Shown here in pieces: positions 17,994 to 27,124 of a DNA stretch of 64,000 bases (its first letter is position 1; each line of letters starts with the position of its first letter). Origin of the DNA: Gryllotalpicola ginsengisoli DSM 22003. GTDB lineage: Bacteria > Actinomycetota > Actinomycetes > Actinomycetales > Microbacteriaceae. Under the pieces are notes generated by a model that was given only the letters and a program-made list of their open reading frames with translations, was not told where the DNA came from and searched no databases. The stretch covers positions 62,001-126,000 of the forward strand of contig NZ_AULK01000005.1 in assembly GCF_000419445.1 (NCBI RefSeq). The letters run 5' to 3'. Position numbers and translations under genes: made by a program.

Positions 17994-19142
17994 TCAGCGG
18001 GTGAGGAGGGCCGTGGCGATCGCAGCGAGGCCTTCGCCGCGGCCGGTGAAGCCGAGGCCGTCGGTGGTGGTGGCCGTCACCGCCACGGGCGCTCCGAGCA
18101 GTTCCGAGAGGACCGCGTCGGCCTCCGCCTTGCGCGGCGCGAAGCGCGGGCGGTTGCCGATCAACTGGACCGAGACGTTCTCGATGCGCCAGCCGGCTTC
18201 CGTGAGCAGTCTCCGGGTCTCGGAGAGGAACACGTCGCCGTGGGCGCCGGCGAAGCGGAGGTCGCTCGTGCCGAAGACGCCGCCGATGTCGCCGAGCCCG
18301 GCCGCCGACAGCAGCGCGTCGACGATCGCGTGCGCCACCGGGTCCCCGTCGCTGTGCCCGGAGAGTCCGCGCTCCCCCGGCCACTCCAGACACGCCACCC
18401 AGAGCGGTGCCGCGGGGTCGTCGCTGAACGCGTGCGTGTCGGTGCCGACGCCGATGCGGGTCACGGATGCCTCCCTGAGCAGCTCCTCCGCGCGGTGCAG
18501 GTCCCACGCCGTGGTGATCTTGAACGCCAGCGGGTCGCCGGGCACGACGTGGGCGGGGTGCCCCGCGTCGGCGATCAGCTGCGCGTCGTCGGTGACGCTG
18601 CGGCCCGCGGCGGCGTATGCGGCGATCAGCTGGTCGGCGGGGAACCCCTGCGGCGTCTGCACGGCGGCCAGGGTGTCCCGGTCGACCGTGTCGAGGATCG
18701 CGCCCGAGGCATCCGTGCGCTTGATCGTGTCGGCGACCGGCATACCCGGCACGGCGCCGGCCCCCGTCCGCTCGACGGCGTCGACGACGCGGTCGAACAA
18801 CTCGGCGGGCGCGAGCGCCCGGGCCGCGTCGTGCACGAGCACGATCTCCGCGTCGCCGATCAGGGCGAGCCCGGCGGCGACGGATGCCTGACGCGTCGCG
18901 CCTCCCGGAACCACGTCGCCCGAACCGATCACGCGCTCGAGCACGGTGCGCGCCTCGGCCAGCAGATGACCGGGCGCGACGACCACGACGTGGGGAGTGC
19001 GGGCCATTCCCGCGACGGAATGCAAGGCGTGCTCGAGGATGGTGCGGCCGGCCAGCGGAACGAACGCCTTCGGCAGGTCAGCGCCGAGACGGGTGCCGCT
19101 TCCGGCGGCGACCACGATCACGGCGACGCGGCGGGCTGTCAT
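17994..19142 (-). CDS. ispDF: Bifunctional IspD/IspF of the MEP pathway
   Basis: A 382-residue fusion. Residues 1 to about 225 are IspD, with the CTP loop [11 protein letters not shown] and [15 protein letters not shown] motifs. From about 228 the IspF domain starts [12 protein letters not shown], with metal ligands in DTH and the [15 protein letters not shown] motif, and ends [17 protein letters not shown]. IspD makes CDP-methylerythritol and IspF the cyclodiphosphate; IspE between them is encoded elsewhere. The ATG at 19142 lies 23 bases after the carD stop, so the two are probably cotranscribed. Fusion of these two genes is known in several bacterial groups. Confidence 0.93.
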   Translation of the reverse strand: MTARRVAVIVVAAGSGTRLGADLPKAFVPLAGRTILEHALHSVAGMARTPHVVVVAPGHLLAEARTVLERVIGSGDVVPGGATRQASVAAGLALIGDAEIVLVHDAARALAPAELFDRVVDAVERTGAGAVPGMPVADTIKRTDASGAILDTVDRDTLAAVQTPQGFPADQLIAAYAAAGRSVTDDAQLIADAGHPAHVVPGDPLAFKITTAWDLHRAEELLREASVTRIGVGTDTHAFSDDPAAPLWVACLEWPGERGLSGHSDGDPVAHAIVDALLSAAGLGDIGGVFGTSDLRFAGAHGDVFLSETRRLLTEAGWRIENVSVQLIGNRPRFAPRKAEADAVLSELLGAPVAVTATTTDGLGFTGRGEGLAAIATALLTR

Positions 19143-19165
19143 GGACGCCGTGGCCGGTGCCGGAA

Positions 19166-19648
19166 CTAGGAGGCCAGGACCTCGTCGAGCACGCTCGACG
19201 CCTGCTCCTCGTCGGTCTTCTCGGCCAGGGCCAGCTCGGAGACGAGGATCTGGCGCGCCTTGGCGAGCATGCGCTTCTCGCCGGCCGACAGGCCGCGGTC
19301 CTGGTCGCGGCGCCACAGGTCGCGCACGACCTCGGACACCTTGATGACGTCACCGGAGGCGAGCTTCTCGAGGTTCGCCTTGTAACGGCGGCTCCAGTTC
19401 GTCGGCTCCTCGGTGAACGGGGCGCGCAGCACCTCGAACACGCGGTCGAGGCCCTCCTTGCCGATCACGTCTCGCACGCCGACGAGGTCGACATTCTCCG
19501 CCGGCACCTCGATGGTCAGATCCCCCTGAGTGACATTGAGCTTGAGGTAGACCTTCTCTTCACCCTTGATGATTCGTTTCTTGACCTCGGTGATCGTTGC
19601 TGCACCGTGGTGGGGGTAAACGACGGTTTCGCCAACCTCGAAAAGCAT
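19166..19648 (-). CDS. carD: CarD-family RNA polymerase-binding regulator
   Basis: A 160-residue protein with the Tudor-like RNA-polymerase interaction domain ([19 protein letters not shown], then KVYLKLNV) and a helical C-terminal DNA-binding domain with [14 protein letters not shown] and [18 protein letters not shown]. The RWRxR-type tryptophan region is preserved. CarD stabilises the open complex at rRNA and many other promoters. Start ATG 19648 with AAGGGA upstream; a TAGACT -10 element sits at 19675-19680 on the same strand. Confidence 0.95.
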   Translation of the reverse strand: MLFEVGETVVYPHHGAATITEVKKRIIKGEEKVYLKLNVTQGDLTIEVPAENVDLVGVRDVIGKEGLDRVFEVLRAPFTEEPTNWSRRYKANLEKLASGDVIKVSEVVRDLWRRDQDRGLSAGEKRMLAKARQILVSELALAEKTDEEQASSVLDEVLAS

Positions 19649-19674
19649 AGATGTCAGTCCCTTCAGCAACGCCC

Positions 19675-19680
19675 AGTCTA
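19675..19680 (-). promoter_or_regulatory. -10 element of the carD promoter
   Basis: TAGACT on the minus strand, 27 bases before the carD start. The identical hexamer occurs before the ZTP riboswitch and before the RNA candidate at 42.0 kb, which strengthens it as a preferred -10 in this genome. No clear -35 is visible. Confidence 0.5.
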
Positions 19681-19844
19681 TCACGGCGAGGCAATCTCGA
19701 CTCCGGCCGGGCGGGCCCCGAAGCGGCCTCCCGGGCCCCGCCGGCGCCCGGATCCCGCTCGGGGCATACGCTAAACTCGAACCGCATCCGGACCCTGCCG
19801 GCCGACACCCCGGCCGCCCGGCTGCACAGGTACGGAGGTCATTG

Positions 19845-20381
19845 GTGAAGGCGCGTGTCGCGGCATCGGTCATTCTGGCCACGGGCATCATGTTGGGCAC
19901 CGCAGGCTGCAACCTGATCGCTCCGCAGGAGACCACCAAGATCACCGAGTCGACCTCCTTCGGTGTCGAGGGCCAGGTCGGCAAGGTCGACATCCGCAAC
20001 GCGTACCTCGTGGCCGAAGGCGAATCGGTCAACCTCGTCGCCACCCTGGTCAACTCCAGCAGCAAAGCGCAGACCGTCACGGTGCAGCCCGATGCGCGGG
20101 CCGCCGATGACCAGACCGTCACGATCCCCGCCGGCACGACCGCCGTGCTCGGCAACGCGACCCGGGTGCAGTGGAACGACCTCGACGCCGCCCCCGGCTC
20201 GCTCTTTCCCGTCTACTTCAGCTACGGCACCGAGACCGGGGCGAACCTGAAGCTGCCGGTGCTGACCTCCGACTTCCAGATCAACGAGACGGTGACGCCG
20301 ACCCCCGTGCAGACGGCGACCCCGACGCCGTCCGAGACCTCGACGCCGACGCCGACCGCGACCGAGACGGCCGGCGGCTGA
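19845..20381 (+). CDS. Secreted lipoprotein, uncharacterised
   Basis: A 178-residue protein with a signal peptide and lipobox LGTAGC (C at about residue 22), then a beta-rich domain ([29 protein letters not shown]) and a Thr/Pro-rich tail of PTPT repeats that would span the cell wall. The domain resembles small copper-chaperone-like or immunoglobulin-like lipoproteins, but no metal ligands are obvious and I do not assign one. GTG 19845 is chosen because GGAGG lies six bases upstream; a TTG at 19842 is too close. A -10-like TAAACT is at 19772-19777. Divergent from carD. Confidence 0.85.
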   Translation: MKARVAASVILATGIMLGTAGCNLIAPQETTKITESTSFGVEGQVGKVDIRNAYLVAEGESVNLVATLVNSSSKAQTVTVQPDARAADDQTVTIPAGTTAVLGNATRVQWNDLDAAPGSLFPVYFSYGTETGANLKLPVLTSDFQINETVTPTPVQTATPTPSETSTPTPTATETAGG

Positions 20382-20394
20382 CACTCGACATGAT

Positions 20395-20427
20395 GAAGGG
20401 GCGGATGCGCGCAGCATCCGCCCCTTC
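20395..20427. terminator. Bidirectional terminator between lipoprotein and regX3
   Basis: GAAGGGGCGGATGC and GCATCCGCCCCTTC form a perfect 14-base stem with a five-base loop. It sits between two convergent genes (stops at 20381 and 20440), so it can serve both; T-tracts are short on either side. Confidence 0.75.
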
Positions 20428-20439
20428 TCGTCTCCGCCG

Positions 20440-21123
20440 CTACTCGCTCTCGAAGCGGTAGCCGAGCCCGCGCACGGTGACGAGCATGCGCGGCTCGGAG
20501 GGGTTCGGCTCGATCCGGCTGCGGATGCGCTTGATGTGCACGTCCAGCGTCTTGGTGTCACCGAAGTAGTCGCTGCCCCAGACCCGGTCGATCAGCTGGC
20601 CGCGGGTGAGCACGCGGCCGGCGTTGCGCAGCAGGAGTTCGAGCAGCTCGAACTCCTTCAGCGGCATGGGGGTGTCGACCCCCTTCACCGTCACGGTGTG
20701 GCGGTCGACGTCCATGCGCACGTCGCCGACCTCGAGCACGCCGTCGTCGATGACGTCCGGCTCGACCCGTCGCCGCAGCACGGCACGGATGCGCGCGAGC
20801 AGCTCCCTGCTCGAATACGGCTTGGTGACGTAGTCGTCGGCGCCGAGCTCGAGCCCCACCACGATGTCGACCTCGGAGTCCTTGGCCGTGAGCATGATGA
20901 TCGGCACGTTGGAGCGGCCGCGGATCTCGCGGCACACCTCCGTGCCGGGCATGCCGGGCAGCATCAGGTCGAGCAGAATGAGGTCGGCGCCGTCGCGGTC
21001 GAACGCGGCCAGGGCGTCGGGACCGGTCTCGGCGACGTCCACCTCATAGCCCTCGCGGCGCAGGAGGAAGGCGAGCGGGGCGGAAAGCGACGGCTCGTCT
21101 TCGACGAGCAGCAGGCGGGTCAC
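20440..21123 (-). CDS. regX3: Phosphate response regulator, OmpR/PhoB family
   Basis: A 227-residue regulator. The receiver domain has D9-E10-type acidic pocket (VEDEPS), phospho-acceptor D52 in LLDLMLPG, and the TKPYSS lysine near 101. The C-terminal winged helix ends LDVHIKRIRSRIEP and VRGLGYRFE. It binds direct repeats of the GTTCACC type, which appear before phoU, ppk and pstS in this window. GTG 21123 overlaps the kinase stop (GTGA). Partnered by SenX3 and next to phoU, as in mycobacteria and Corynebacteriales relatives. Confidence 0.92.
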   Translation of the reverse strand: MTRLLLVEDEPSLSAPLAFLLRREGYEVDVAETGPDALAAFDRDGADLILLDLMLPGMPGTEVCREIRGRSNVPIIMLTAKDSEVDIVVGLELGADDYVTKPYSSRELLARIRAVLRRRVEPDVIDDGVLEVGDVRMDVDRHTVTVKGVDTPMPLKEFELLELLLRNAGRVLTRGQLIDRVWGSDYFGDTKTLDVHIKRIRSRIEPNPSEPRMLVTVRGLGYRFESE

Positions 21124-22289
21124 TGGTTCTCTTCTCCTCGGAGTCGGGCCAACGCGGTGGCCGGACGGTCGGCTTCGGGCAACCGGATGGTGAAGGTCGA
21201 GCCCATGCCGGGCTGCGACCACACGCGCACATCGCCGCCGTGATTCTGCACGGCATGCTTGACGATGGAAAGTCCGAGGCCCGTGCCGCCGGTGGCGCGG
21301 CTGCGGGCCTGATCGACGCGGAAGAACCGCTCGAAGATGCGGGCCTGGTCGGCCTCGGGGATGCCCTCACCCTGGTCGGTCACGGCGATCTCGACCACGC
21401 CGTCGTCCACGCGGGAGCCGATGCCGACGCGCGAGCCGTCGGGCGAATAGCGGATCGCGTTGGAGATGAGGTTGTCCACGGCGGTGACGAGCAGCCGCTC
21501 GTCCCCGTACACGACGGCACCGCTGGGTTCGCCGGTCACGAGGGAGATGGCGTGCGCGTCGGCGCCCACGCGGTTCTGGTCGACCGCCGCCGCGATGACG
21601 TGGTCGATCTCGACGGGCTCCGCGTTGGCGACGGCATCGACGGCCTGCAGCCGCGACAATTCGATGATGTCCTGGGTGAGGCGCGCGATGCGAGCGGATT
21701 CGGCCGTCAGCCGGTCGGCGAACATGCGCACCTGCTCGGGGTCGTCGGCGGCGGTCTGCAGCGCCTCGGACAGCAGGCCGATCGCGCCGATGGGCGTCTT
21801 CAGTTCATGGCTGATGTTCGCGACGAAGTCCCGGCGCACCGCTTCGAGCCGGTAGGACTCGGTGCGGTCGTCGATGAGCATCAGCACGAAGCGGCTGCCG
21901 AGGACGGTTGCGCGGACGTGCACGCGGACCGTCGCGTCCTTGAACCTGCCGCGCTGCAGTTCGAACTCTCGGTCGAGCGGCTCACCGGTGCGCCGCACCT
22001 GCTCGGCGACCTCGACGAGTTCGGAGAAGGCGAGGTGCCCGCCCGAGACCAGCGCCAGGGCGAAGGCCTTCGCCGACGCCTTCACCACGTTCAGCGACGG
22101 GTCCACGACGATTCCGGCCGACTCCATCGCGTCGAGCACCTGGTCGACCCCGTCGGGCACCTGCCGGCTGGAAACCTGCACGGCGCGGTGGCTGCGGCGG
22201 GCGGCAAGAGTCAGCACCTCCACGAATCCGCCGCCGATGACGAGGCCGATCGCCAGTGCCAGAAGCACCAGCCAGGCCGAGTAGTGCAT
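21120..22289 (-). CDS. senX3: Phosphate-sensing histidine kinase
   Basis: A 389-residue membrane kinase. One or two N-terminal membrane helices (about 4-30), a PAS-like region (about 48-145), the dimerisation box with phosphorylated H161 in VANISHELKTP, N box NLISNAIRYSPDG, and G boxes DQGEGIP and GGTGLGLSIVKH. The ATG at 22289 heads the senX3-regX3 operon. The Pho signalling model is that PhoU and PstSCAB hold the kinase inactive when phosphate is abundant. The divergent phoU gene and the PHO-box-like site between them support this pairing. Confidence 0.92.
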   Translation of the reverse strand: MHYSAWLVLLALAIGLVIGGGFVEVLTLAARRSHRAVQVSSRQVPDGVDQVLDAMESAGIVVDPSLNVVKASAKAFALALVSGGHLAFSELVEVAEQVRRTGEPLDREFELQRGRFKDATVRVHVRATVLGSRFVLMLIDDRTESYRLEAVRRDFVANISHELKTPIGAIGLLSEALQTAADDPEQVRMFADRLTAESARIARLTQDIIELSRLQAVDAVANAEPVEIDHVIAAAVDQNRVGADAHAISLVTGEPSGAVVYGDERLLVTAVDNLISNAIRYSPDGSRVGIGSRVDDGVVEIAVTDQGEGIPEADQARIFERFFRVDQARSRATGGTGLGLSIVKHAVQNHGGDVRVWSQPGMGSTFTIRLPEADRPATALARLRGEENQ

Positions 22290-22372
22290 GACCCCAGCGT
22301 ATATAGGCGGTGACGCGCCCCTCGGCCGTCGGCCTTGCGGGAGCCGCCCATCCAACGGGTACTTTAAGAACT

Positions 22373-22405
22373 GTTCAGGTGCCGGGCACCGCCCGTTCAC
22401 TGCCC
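22373..22405. promoter_or_regulatory. PHO-box-like repeats between senX3 and phoU
   Basis: Three 11-base units lie end to end: GTTCAGGTGCC, GGGCACCGCCC and GTTCACTGCCC. The phasing and GTTCA cores match the direct-repeat PHO box bound by actinobacterial PhoP/RegX3. On the minus strand a TAAAGT -10 (22361-22366) lies just beyond it in the senX3 direction, so it may act on senX3-regX3, on phoU, or both. Confidence 0.65.
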
Positions 22406-22483
22406 GCCGTGAGGATACCGAGGTCTGGGGCGACCCGGGCCGACCCCGCGTGCGTATACCGAATCTCAAGGAAGCACGACTTT

Positions 22484-23140
22484 ATGCGCGAAGTTTTCCA
22501 GCAGGAGCTGGCTGAGGTGCAGGACCGCCTCGTCGAGATCTCCGAGCTCGTCCTCGACTCGATCCGCGATGCCTCCACCGCCTTCAACACCTCGGACGTG
22601 GCACTCGCCGACAAGGTGATCGCCGCCGACCCGACGATCGACGAGCTCGCGGTCGAGCTCGACGAGCTGTCGATCGAGATCCTGTACCGGCAGACCCCGG
22701 TCGCGCGCGACCTGCGCATCGTGGTCAGCGCGCTGCGCATGAGCGCGTCGCTCGAGCGCATGGGCGACCTCGCCCGGCACATCGCGCAGCTGGCCCGCCG
22801 CCGCTACCCCAACCACGTCGCCCCCGACGCGCTGCGCGACACGTTCGTGCAGATGGCGGCCGAAGACGTGCACATGGCCGAGCTGCTGACCCAGTTGCTG
22901 CGCACCCAGGACGTCGCGCTGGGCGATCAGCTCATCGCGCAGGACGCCTCGGTCGACGCGCTGCACCGCAGCGTGTTCGACAATGTGCTCGGCGCCGGCT
23001 GGTCGGGCGAAGCCGAGCAGACCGTGGACGTCACGCTCGCCTCGCGCTTCTTCGAGCGCTTCGCCGACCACGCGGCGTCGATCGCCAAGAAGGTGCAGTA
23101 CCTGGCGACCGGCGACTGGGTCCCCGAAGACACCCGTTAG
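22484..23140 (+). CDS. phoU: Phosphate transport system regulator PhoU
   Basis: A 218-residue all-helical protein of two PhoU repeats. Each repeat carries the acidic metal-binding signature, seen as RMGDLARHIAQLA in the first and RFFERFADHAASIAKKV in the second. PhoU links PstB and the SenX3 kinase and restrains phosphate uptake. ATG 22484 is preceded by AAGGAAG; the open frame upstream runs through the PHO-box region and is not coding. Confidence 0.94.
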   Translation: MREVFQQELAEVQDRLVEISELVLDSIRDASTAFNTSDVALADKVIAADPTIDELAVELDELSIEILYRQTPVARDLRIVVSALRMSASLERMGDLARHIAQLARRRYPNHVAPDALRDTFVQMAAEDVHMAELLTQLLRTQDVALGDQLIAQDASVDALHRSVFDNVLGAGWSGEAEQTVDVTLASRFFERFADHAASIAKKVQYLATGDWVPEDTR

Positions 23141-23185
23141 AGACCGACGACGAAGGGTCCCTCGGAGACCGCGCCGCGCGAGCGG

Positions 23186-23935
23186 CTACTTCTTGCCCTG
23201 CGCGGCGACCGCTGCGGCGCCCGCGGCCGCCGCCTCGGGGTCGAGGTACTCGCCGGGGCCGACCGGCATGAAGTCCTCGCCGATGCGGTACACCAGCGGG
23301 ATGCCGGTGGGGATGTTCAGGGCGGCGATCTCGTCGTCGCCGATGCGGTCGAGGTGCTTCACGAGGGCGCGCAGCGAGTTGCCGTGGGCGGTGACGAGGA
23401 CCGTCTTGCCCTCGGCGAGGGAGACGGTGATGTCGCTGAACCAGTAGGGCAGCATCCGATCGATGACGTTCTTCAGCGCCTCCGTGCGCGGCAGCTCGCC
23501 GTCGATGTCGGCGTAACGCGGGTCGCCGGCCTGCGACCACTCGGCGTCGTCCGGCAACTCGGGCGGAGGAACGTCGAAGCTGCGGCGCCAGATCATGAAC
23601 TGTTCCTCGCCGAACTCTGCGAGGGTCTGCGCCTTGTCCTTGCCCTGCAGGGCGCCGTAGTGGCGCTCATTCAGGCGCCAGCTGCGCTTGACGGGGATCC
23701 AGAGCCGGTCGGCGGTGTCGAGGGCGTAGTCCGCGGTCTGGATGGCGCGCGACAGCACGCTCGTGTAGAGGATGTCGGGCTCGAGGCCCGCCGCCTTGAT
23801 CAGCTCGCCCGCGTGCTTGGCCTCTTCGATGCCCTGGGGGCTCAGCCGCACGTCGACCCACCCGGTGAAGAGATTCTTCGCGTTCCATTCGCTGTTGCCA
23901 TGGCGCAGGAGGATCAGGGTGTACGGCTCGCTCAT
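23186..23935 (-). CDS. gpmA: 2,3-bisphosphoglycerate-dependent phosphoglycerate mutase
   Basis: A 249-residue dPGM of glycolysis. The phosphohistidine is H12 in [28 protein letters not shown] and [12 protein letters not shown] complete the active site. The C-terminal tail is Ala-rich and ends in lysines. Neighbour to phoU in convergent orientation, a common actinobacterial order. Confidence 0.96.
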   Translation of the reverse strand: MSEPYTLILLRHGNSEWNAKNLFTGWVDVRLSPQGIEEAKHAGELIKAAGLEPDILYTSVLSRAIQTADYALDTADRLWIPVKRSWRLNERHYGALQGKDKAQTLAEFGEEQFMIWRRSFDVPPPELPDDAEWSQAGDPRYADIDGELPRTEALKNVIDRMLPYWFSDITVSLAEGKTVLVTAHGNSLRALVKHLDRIGDDEIAALNIPTGIPLVYRIGEDFMPVGPGEYLDPEAAAAGAAAVAAQGKK

Positions 23936-23970
23936 GCCTCCAAGCCTATCGAGCGCGGTTAACTGTCGTC

Positions 23971-24825
23971 ATGGGTCGTCCGTCCTCTCCCGCCAAGCCG
24001 GTCGGGCCCTCGAAGCCGGTCGGGGCGATCACGCGGGGAACGACGGGCACGAACCGGCTGCGCCGCGTCGACCGCTGGATCGCGCACCGGCCCGAGTTCA
24101 CGCGGGCGGCGGCGCCCCTGGTGGTCGACCTGGGCTACGGCGGCAGCGGGGTCACCACGCTCGAGTTGTGGTCGCGGCTTTCCCGGGTGAGATCGGATGT
24201 CTCGGTGCTCGGTCTCGAGATCGATCCGGCTCGGGTGGCGGTGGCGCGGGAGCAGCTCGCCGCGGTGCGCTCCGGTGCGACGGCGTTCGCGCCCGCGGCG
24301 GCCGTGTCATTCGAGCGGGGCGGGTTCGAGGTGCCGCTGCCGGCCGGGCGGCGGGGGGCGACCGTCATCCGCGCGTTCAACGTGCTGCGGCAGTACGCCG
24401 AAGGCGACGTCGCAGGCGCCTGGGCGCGGATGACGGAGCGGCTCGAACCCGGCGGCCTGCTCGTCGAAGGCACCTGCGACGAGCTGGGCCGGGTGTGCTC
24501 CTGGGTCGACCTGACTCCGGCCGGCCCGCAGCGGTTCACCGTATCCCTGCGCCTGGCGCAGCTCGAGACGCCGGCGATCGTCGCTGAGCGGCTGCCCAAG
24601 GCGCTCATCCACCGCAACGTTCCGGGCGAGCGGGTGCACGAGTGGCTGGCGGCGCTCGAGGGGGCCTGGCGCAAGGCATCCGTGCTCGCGCCCTACGGCG
24701 TGCAACAGCGCTGGATCGGCGCGGTGTCGGCGCTGCGCGACGAGGGCTGGCCGATCATCGGCGGCCGCGCGCGGTGGCGGCTCGGCGAGGTGACCGTGCC
24801 GTGGTCGGCCGTCGCCCCGAGCTGA
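23971..24825 (+). CDS. Class I SAM-dependent methyltransferase, substrate unknown
   Basis: A 284-residue protein. Motif I is LVVDLGYGGSGVTTLELW, followed by an acidic strand VLGLEIDPARV that would bind the SAM ribose, and IRAFNVLRQY in the motif IV region. GRVCSWVDL and PKALIHRNVPGERVHEW follow. The C-terminal half lacks a recognisable substrate domain. The basic, proline-rich N-terminus (residues 1-25) is probably disordered. Divergent from gpmA by 35 bases. The acceptor is not predictable from this. Confidence 0.8.
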   Translation: MGRPSSPAKPVGPSKPVGAITRGTTGTNRLRRVDRWIAHRPEFTRAAAPLVVDLGYGGSGVTTLELWSRLSRVRSDVSVLGLEIDPARVAVAREQLAAVRSGATAFAPAAAVSFERGGFEVPLPAGRRGATVIRAFNVLRQYAEGDVAGAWARMTERLEPGGLLVEGTCDELGRVCSWVDLTPAGPQRFTVSLRLAQLETPAIVAERLPKALIHRNVPGERVHEWLAALEGAWRKASVLAPYGVQQRWIGAVSALRDEGWPIIGGRARWRLGEVTVPWSAVAPS

Positions 24826-24844
24826 GCGCCCGCAGCGCAGGCAG

Positions 24845-25918
24845 TCAGAGCGCCGGCAGCTGGGCGCGCGCATCGGCCACGGGCATGCCCGTCGCGCACA
24901 GCAGGTCGACCAGCAGCGGATGCAGCGCGAGCACGAGCCCCTTCTCGCGGGCGGAGCCGCGGGGGATCAGCACGTCGGGCACGAGCCGGCGCACCACCGC
25001 GATGAATGCGTGACGTGCCGCGGGAAGCTGTGCCACGTCGTCGAGCGAGGCGCGCAGCAGGCCCACGCCGAGTTCGAGCTGGGCGAGCGCGTCGGCGACC
25101 TCGGGGCGCGCGACGCCGTCGTGCACGAGATACTCCGCGCGCCGGGTGACGACGCGCAGGTTGCGCCAGGCGAGGTCCATCGCCTGGTGCATCACGCGCT
25201 GCGACTCGAGCTCGGGCAGGTAGCGCCGCAGGAACGGGGAGAGCCGCGCGACAGAGAGCGCCGAGTCGAGGCTCGCGGCCCACGCATCCGTATGCGGCTG
25301 CGAGGTGCGCGCGAGCTCGAGGGCGCGGGCGGCGAGCGGCGAATCGCCGCGGCGTACGGCGGCGACGAGCGTCTGCAGCGCCTGGTCGAACTGGTCGAGC
25401 GAGCGGCGGGCGTCGCGGCTCGCCTCGCGGCGGGGGTCCCGCGGCAGCAGGGCCGTCGCGAGCAGCGCGACCGCGCCGCCGATGAGGCCGTCGACGGTGC
25501 GCGTGAACGGGCCGCCGACGGGGCTCGGCACCAGCAGCACGAGCATCGACTGCACGAGCACGGTCGCCGGGAACCCGGCCTCGGAGGAGAAGAACCGGGC
25601 GGTCGCGAGAGACGCCACCGTGATCAGCGCCAGTTGCCAGAAACCGACCCCGAACAGCGTCAGCTCGAGTTCGGCGAGCAGGATGCCGACCGTCATGCCG
25701 ACGGCGGTGCGCAGCACGCGCACCGGGCGCGCGTCTCGGGTGAAGCCGAGCGCGGCGACCGCCACCGTGATCGACAGCAGCGGGGTGCGATGGCCGAGAC
25801 CCCAGTGCGCGACGGCGAACGCCGCCATCGCCGCGACGGAGACTTGGCCGATCGCGGGAAGCGAGGCGGTCAGGCGACGCGACGACGCGCCCAACCACTC
25901 GCGGGCGCGGGCTCTCAC
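24845..25918 (-). CDS. FUSC-family membrane protein
   Basis: A 357-residue protein whose N-terminal half has five or six membrane helices with the FUSC/aromatic-acid-exporter character (SITVAVAALGFTRDARPVRVLRTAVGMTVGILLAEL, FPATVLVQSMLVLLV, RTVDGLIGGAVALLATALLP read in separate helices). From about residue 170 it is cytoplasmic and helical. Related proteins export aromatic acids, but this one is half-size, so it may function as a dimer. GTG 25918 overlaps the YgfZ-like stop (GTGA), so the pair is coupled. Confidence 0.8.
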   Translation of the reverse strand: MRARAREWLGASSRRLTASLPAIGQVSVAAMAAFAVAHWGLGHRTPLLSITVAVAALGFTRDARPVRVLRTAVGMTVGILLAELELTLFGVGFWQLALITVASLATARFFSSEAGFPATVLVQSMLVLLVPSPVGGPFTRTVDGLIGGAVALLATALLPRDPRREASRDARRSLDQFDQALQTLVAAVRRGDSPLAARALELARTSQPHTDAWAASLDSALSVARLSPFLRRYLPELESQRVMHQAMDLAWRNLRVVTRRAEYLVHDGVARPEVADALAQLELGVGLLRASLDDVAQLPAARHAFIAVVRRLVPDVLIPRGSAREKGLVLALHPLLVDLLCATGMPVADARAQLPAL

Positions 25919-27120
25919 GCGGACCGGCGAGGGCGGTGCACGGCGCCGAGGCGCGGCATGCGCGGCACGTCGGCGGCGGCGCCGGCGGTGGGCGGGACGA
26001 TGACCTGCTGGGCCGCGGCGACCTCGGCATCGTCTGCGCGCACGCGCAGCCCGGCGGCCGGATCGACCGTGCGCTTGATCACGGCGAGCGCGATCGGGCC
26101 GTACTCGTGGTGCACGGCACTCGACGTCACCTCGCCCACGACCGCGCCGTCGGTGGTCACGACCTCGGCGCCGCTGCCCGGCAGCACGGCGTCGGACCCG
26201 TCCAGGTCCAACTGCACGAGCCGGCGCGGCGGATGCCCGAGGTTGTGCACCTTCGCCACCGTCTCCTGACCGCGGTAGCAGCCCTTCTCGAGGTGCACCG
26301 CGCTGCGCAGCCAGTCGAGCTCGTGCGGGATCGAGCGCTCGTCCACCTCGGTGGCGAACCGCGGGCGCCAGGCGGCGATGCGCAGCGCCTCGGCCGCCGC
26401 GACGCCGGCGACGCCCAGGCGATCGGATGCCGCGAGGGCCGCGAGCTCGTCGAGCTCGGCCCGCTCGACCACCGTCTCGAACCAGCGCCACTCCTCCCCC
26501 GGGTGCGGACCCTCGTGGTACTGGTGGCCGCCTGAGGCGACGTGGGACCACGGGTCCTGCCAGGTGATGCGGTCTCCATTCGCCGGCTCCACCGGCGAGT
26601 CGGCCGGCGCGGTGCGCTGCACGCCCGGGCCGACCGGCGCGGCGTCGCCTCCGCCGGCCGACTCGCGCGCGGCGCGAATGGAGGCCAAGGGGGCGGTGGA
26701 GCCGATCACCGCGTAGCGGTCGGTGACGTCCTCCGGCTCGACGCGCAGCATGAAGCGCATGCCGTTCAGGAAGTCGAGCAGCCCCGCGGCCTGAGGCGCG
26801 TCCACGAGCAGCCACAGCCGCTCCCCGTCATCGACGAGGCGCACCGCGTGCTCGATGCGGCCGGTCGGGTCGAGCACGAGCGTCTCGGACGACGCTCCCG
26901 GCGCGAGGCCGAGCAGTTGCTGGCTGGTGATCGAGTTGAGCCAGCTCAGCCGGTCGGGGCCAGAGACCGTGAGCACGGCACGCGCCAGCAGCGCCACCGC
27001 CCGGCCCTCGTCGAGCCGGCGCTGCTCGCCGAGCGGGTTGCCGTAGTGCCACGGCACCCCCGCGTCGGGGCCGTCGGGCACGGCGACCGCACCGGGAAGG
27101 GAGAGGAACGGCTCAGGCAT
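25915..27120 (-). CDS. ygfZ: YgfZ/GcvT-like folate-binding protein
   Basis: A 401-residue protein with the YgfZ signature KGCYRGQE (cysteine in the middle) and a GcvT-type fold; the C-terminal region ends in a basic Pro/Arg tail. Family role: tetrahydrofolate-dependent maintenance of iron-sulfur enzymes. Residues about 146-178 (ESAGGGDAAPVGPG and following) are an insertion of low complexity encoded by two inverted REP-like elements at 26574-26683. The frame is intact. It lies 4 bases after the nitrobindin-like stop in the same direction, with the FUSC gene overlapping downstream. Confidence 0.87.
   Translation of the reverse strand: MPEPFLSLPGAVAVPDGPDAGVPWHYGNPLGEQRRLDEGRAVALLARAVLTVSGPDRLSWLNSITSQQLLGLAPGASSETLVLDPTGRIEHAVRLVDDGERLWLLVDAPQAAGLLDFLNGMRFMLRVEPEDVTDRYAVIGSTAPLASIRAARESAGGGDAAPVGPGVQRTAPADSPVEPANGDRITWQDPWSHVASGGHQYHEGPHPGEEWRWFETVVERAELDELAALAASDRLGVAGVAAAEALRIAAWRPRFATEVDERSIPHELDWLRSAVHLEKGCYRGQETVAKVHNLGHPPRRLVQLDLDGSDAVLPGSGAEVVTTDGAVVGEVTSSAVHHEYGPIALAVIKRTVDPAAGLRVRADDAEVAAAQQVIVPPTAGAAADVPRMPRLGAVHRPRRSA
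26574..26683. repeat. Inverted pair of REP-like elements inside ygfZ
   Basis: Left copy, plus strand 26574-26605: CTCCATTC, the palindrome GCCGGC-TCC-ACCGGC, then GAGTCGGCC. Right copy, minus strand 26683-26656: CTCCATTC, GCGC-CGC-GCGC, then GAGTCGGCC. The ends match each other and the element in the MFS gene while the hairpin arms vary with compensating changes. Together they add roughly 36 residues in frame. Confidence 0.75.
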
Positions 27121-27124
27121 TGCG

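Noticed and set aside
22310-22483. N-terminal extension of phoU
   Set aside because: Covers the PHO-box region and adds residues unlike PhoU; AAGGAAG supports ATG 22484.
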